NCBI GenBank assembly: GCA_018304565.1
Contig: JAGVVX010000047.1
Span: 1 to 14,316 of the forward strand
Reading direction: 5' to 3'
DNA length: 14,316 bases
Origin: Candidatus Aenigmatarchaeota archaeon
GTDB lineage: Archaea; Aenigmatarchaeota; Aenigmatarchaeia; GW2011-AR5
The translations under genes and the position numbers were made by a program. Shown here one piece after another: positions 12,908 to 14,316 of the stretch. Below the pieces are notes generated by a model that had not been told where the DNA came from, made no database searches, and worked only from the letters and a program-made list of their open reading frames with translations. Numbering within the stretch: position 1 is the stretch's first letter; each line of letters begins with the position of its first letter.

Positions 12908-13546
12908 ATGAAAGTGCTGCAGGTTTACAATGACCTTTTCAGGGACATAGGCCCGCAAAAATGGTGGCCCATATCTGGCATGTTCAGGCCCCCGGAATTC
13001 GAGGTTTGCGTTGGCGCCATACTCACGCAGAACACAAGCTGGAAAAACGTTGAGAAGGCTTTGCAGAACCTTGTTGGCGCAGGAAAGACATCGCCGGAAT
13101 CAATTGGTTCGTGTCCGTTGCCCGCGCTGGAGAAGCTTGTCAGGCCTTCAGGATTCTTCCGTCAGAAAGCAGGCAGGCTGAAAGAATTCTCTGGTTTCAT
13201 CATAAGCTTTGACGGCGATTTCTACAAGTCCGTGACCAGGGATGAGCTGCTGGCGATAAAAGGGATCGGCAGGGAGACTGCGGATTCAATGCTGCTTTAT
13301 GCATGCAACAGGCCGGTTTTTGTAGTCGACGCGTACACGAGGCGCCTGTTCTCGCGCCTCGGACTGATTGAAGGCGACGAAGATTATGATAAGCTGCGTG
13401 ATATGTTCGAGAAAAGCCTGCCGAATAATGCAGGCCTGTACAAGGAATTCCACGCCCTGATAGTCGAGCACGAAAAAAGAAGGAGAAAAAAGCCTGATCA
13501 CCGCTGCCTATTTATTTCACGCAGGCAATATTTTCAATCTAATTAG
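12908..13546 (+). CDS. HhH-GPD DNA glycosylase (MagIII / MJ1434-like)
   Basis: A 212-aa base-excision repair glycosylase of the endonuclease III superfamily. Markers are FEVCVGAILTQNTSWKNVEKAL at 31-52, the helix-hairpin-helix LLAIKGIGRETADSM at 114-128, and VFVVDAYTRRLFSRLGL with the catalytic D141. The residue used as Schiff-base lysine in bifunctional EndoIII (GVGRKTA) is E123 here, so it should be a monofunctional glycosylase, as in 3-methyladenine glycosylase MagIII. The C-terminus (EHEKRRRKKPDHRC onward) has one cysteine where the Fe-S cluster loop would sit, so no cluster is expected. After C200 the frame gives LFISRRQYFQSN, while the next frame reads YLFHAGNIFNLI and stops at 13553, so a one-base shift near 13507 is possible. 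Substrate unproven. Confidence 0.85.
   Translation: MKVLQVYNDLFRDIGPQKWWPISGMFRPPEFEVCVGAILTQNTSWKNVEKALQNLVGAGKTSPESIGSCPLPALEKLVRPSGFFRQKAGRLKEFSGFIISFDGDFYKSVTRDELLAIKGIGRETADSMLLYACNRPVFVVDAYTRRLFSRLGLIEGDEDYDKLRDMFEKSLPNNAGLYKEFHALIVEHEKRRRKKPDHRCLFISRRQYFQSN
13527..13536 (+). promoter_or_regulatory. possible TATA-like box for the ZIP gene
   Basis: CAATATTTTC centred about 26 nt before the ATG at 13558, inside the end of the glycosylase gene. Weak match. Confidence 0.25.
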
Positions 13547-13557
13547 AATGTGATGCC

Positions 13558-14197
13558 ATGACCGATCCCCTCTTGCTTTCGCTGATAAGCGTGATCGCCG
13601 TCAGCCTTGTTTCTTTTGCAGGCGTCCTTACGCTCTCTATAAAAGACGCCACGCTCAAGAAAGTTCTGCTTTATTTTGTAGGCTTCTCCGCGGGGGCCCT
13701 TCTCGGCGACGTGTTTATTCACATGCTGCCGGAAGTGGCTGAAGGCGCAGGGTTTGGCCTGAGGACATCCTTCTTCGTGCTTTCAGGCATACTGGCGTCT
13801 TTTGCCATGGAAAAGATAATCCAGTGGAGGCACTGCCACATACCAACATCGCGGGCGCACGCGCATTCGTTTGCTTACATGAACCTTTTCGGCGACGCAG
13901 TACACAATTTCATAGACGGCCTCATAATTGTCGCTTCCTATCTTGTGAGCGTGCCGGTTCTTTCTTTCCGCCATTATCGCAGTTTTCGGCGCGCTTTCCG
14001 CGGTCATAATCAGCTCTTACGTGGAAAATTCAATGCCATTCCTCGTATCTTTCGCGGCCGGGAGTTTCATATACATCGCAGGCTCCGACCTGATACCGGA
14101 GCTGCACAAGAGATTCACCGCGAAGAGCTCCGTGCTGCAGATGACAGCTATCGTCCTGGGCATTGCTGTGATGTACGGCCTCCTGCTTCTTGAGTGA
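13558..14197 (+). pseudogene. broken ZIP-family divalent-metal transporter
   Basis: The N-terminal half is a good ZIP protein: membrane helices from residue 5, VGFSAGALLGDVFIHMLPE with H55 and E59, EKIIQWRHCH, a His-rich loop, and MNLFGDAVHNFIDGLIIVASYLVS (the H115-x4-D120 helix). Right after SVPV, near 13955-13960, the zero frame turns to Arg-rich nonsense and stops at 14191. The rest continues one frame over: LSAIIAVFGALSAVIISSYVEN, then FAAGSFIYIAGSDLIPELHK and IVLGIAVMYGLLLLE, stopping at 14195. Intact ZIPs have a segment of some 35 residues between these parts, containing the HEIPQE metal-site helix. That segment is absent, so the break is a deletion plus frame change rather than a simple frameshift. 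The metal site is lost and the gene should be dead unless the assembly is wrong here. Confidence 0.82.
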
Positions 14198-14316
14198 CGG
14201 CATGCAGATACATCGTATCTGCAATACCCGGCGCACCAGCGGTTCCTGTTCCTGAATCCGCTGCAGGAACGCCAGTTCTGGAATTGTCACTGTATCCCAG
14301 TTGCATTAATTCTGAA
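14198..14316. other. window end without an assignable gene
   Basis: Apart from the hairpins no gene can be supported. A minus-strand frame entering from beyond the window could end with FRINATGIQ at 14287, which would make the hairpin region a convergent intergenic gap, but nine residues are too few to judge. Confidence 0.3.
14203..14223. repeat. 9-bp hairpin downstream of the ZIP gene
   Basis: TGCAGATAC (14203-14211), loop ATC, GTATCTGCA (14215-14223): a perfect inverted repeat six bases after the restored ZIP stop. The position suits a 3'-end structure, but no T-run follows. A second, 7-bp stem, GTTCCTG (14248-14254) with CAGGAAC (14264-14270), lies further on, next to a direct repeat of GTTCCTG at 14242. 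Confidence 0.55.

Noticed and set aside
13951..13965. Programmed frameshifting in the ZIP gene
   Set aside because: A shift would not bring back the missing HEIPQE helix, so a deletion or assembly gap is needed.
14030..14290. An 86-residue minus-strand open frame at the right end
   Set aside because: Most of it is antisense to the conserved C-terminal ZIP sequence, and the rest covers the hairpins.
1..14316. CRISPR array, insertion sequence or integrase
   Set aside because: I saw no regularly spaced repeats, transposase or recombinase in any frame.

Overview
The window reads as archaeal chromosome. The signs are an archaeal-type Elp3, a GatCAB amidotransferase, a tRNA gene broken by short bulge-helix-bulge-type introns with no encoded CCA, and TATA-like boxes about 25-28 nt upstream of many start codons, the layout of leaderless archaeal transcripts. 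GGTGA-like ribosome sites appear inside the operon. The tight gene overlaps, small proteins, spliced tRNA and several divergent or eroded genes would fit a DPANN-type or other small-genome archaeon, but no marker here fixes the lineage.

Layout. 1-870: 3' part of a beta-hydroxyacid dehydrogenase cut by the window edge. 875-2043: a divergent, AT-rich pair, an unrecognised 163-aa protein (-) and an extended nucleoside diphosphate kinase (+). 2059-2318: coding-like remnants on the minus strand, probably a decayed gene. 2324-4569 (-): elp3 and a family-4-like uracil-DNA glycosylase, separated by a 150-bp gap with two inverted repeats. 4632-10195 (+): a tightly packed seven-gene operon, gatC, NUDIX, gatA, GNAT, HAD, inositol-monophosphatase family, gatB. 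In archaea GatCAB makes Asn-tRNA(Asn) by amidating Asp-tRNA(Asn); the four guest genes look metabolic and have no obvious link to it. 10196-11203 (-): an AbrB/MazF-type toxin-antitoxin pair followed by two tiny two-helix membrane proteins. 11283-11393 (+): tRNA-Arg(UCG), best explained with two introns. 11425-14197 (+): a phosphoribosyltransferase-domain protein, a membrane-anchored exported protein, a MagIII/MJ1434-like HhH-GPD DNA glycosylase and a broken ZIP metal transporter. 14198-14316 holds hairpins and no convincing gene.

Most notable: the two-intron tRNA-Arg; a deletion in the acetyl-CoA-binding loop of Elp3; a family-4-like UDG without its Fe-S cysteines; a ZIP gene whose HExxxE helix is missing with a frame change; and the gat operon carrying four unrelated enzymes. 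I did not find a clearly new defence or mobile system. The least explained parts are the divergent pair at 875-2043, the hairpin-flanked elp3 promoter and the guest-gene gat operon. All family calls come from reading motifs by eye; no database search was run.
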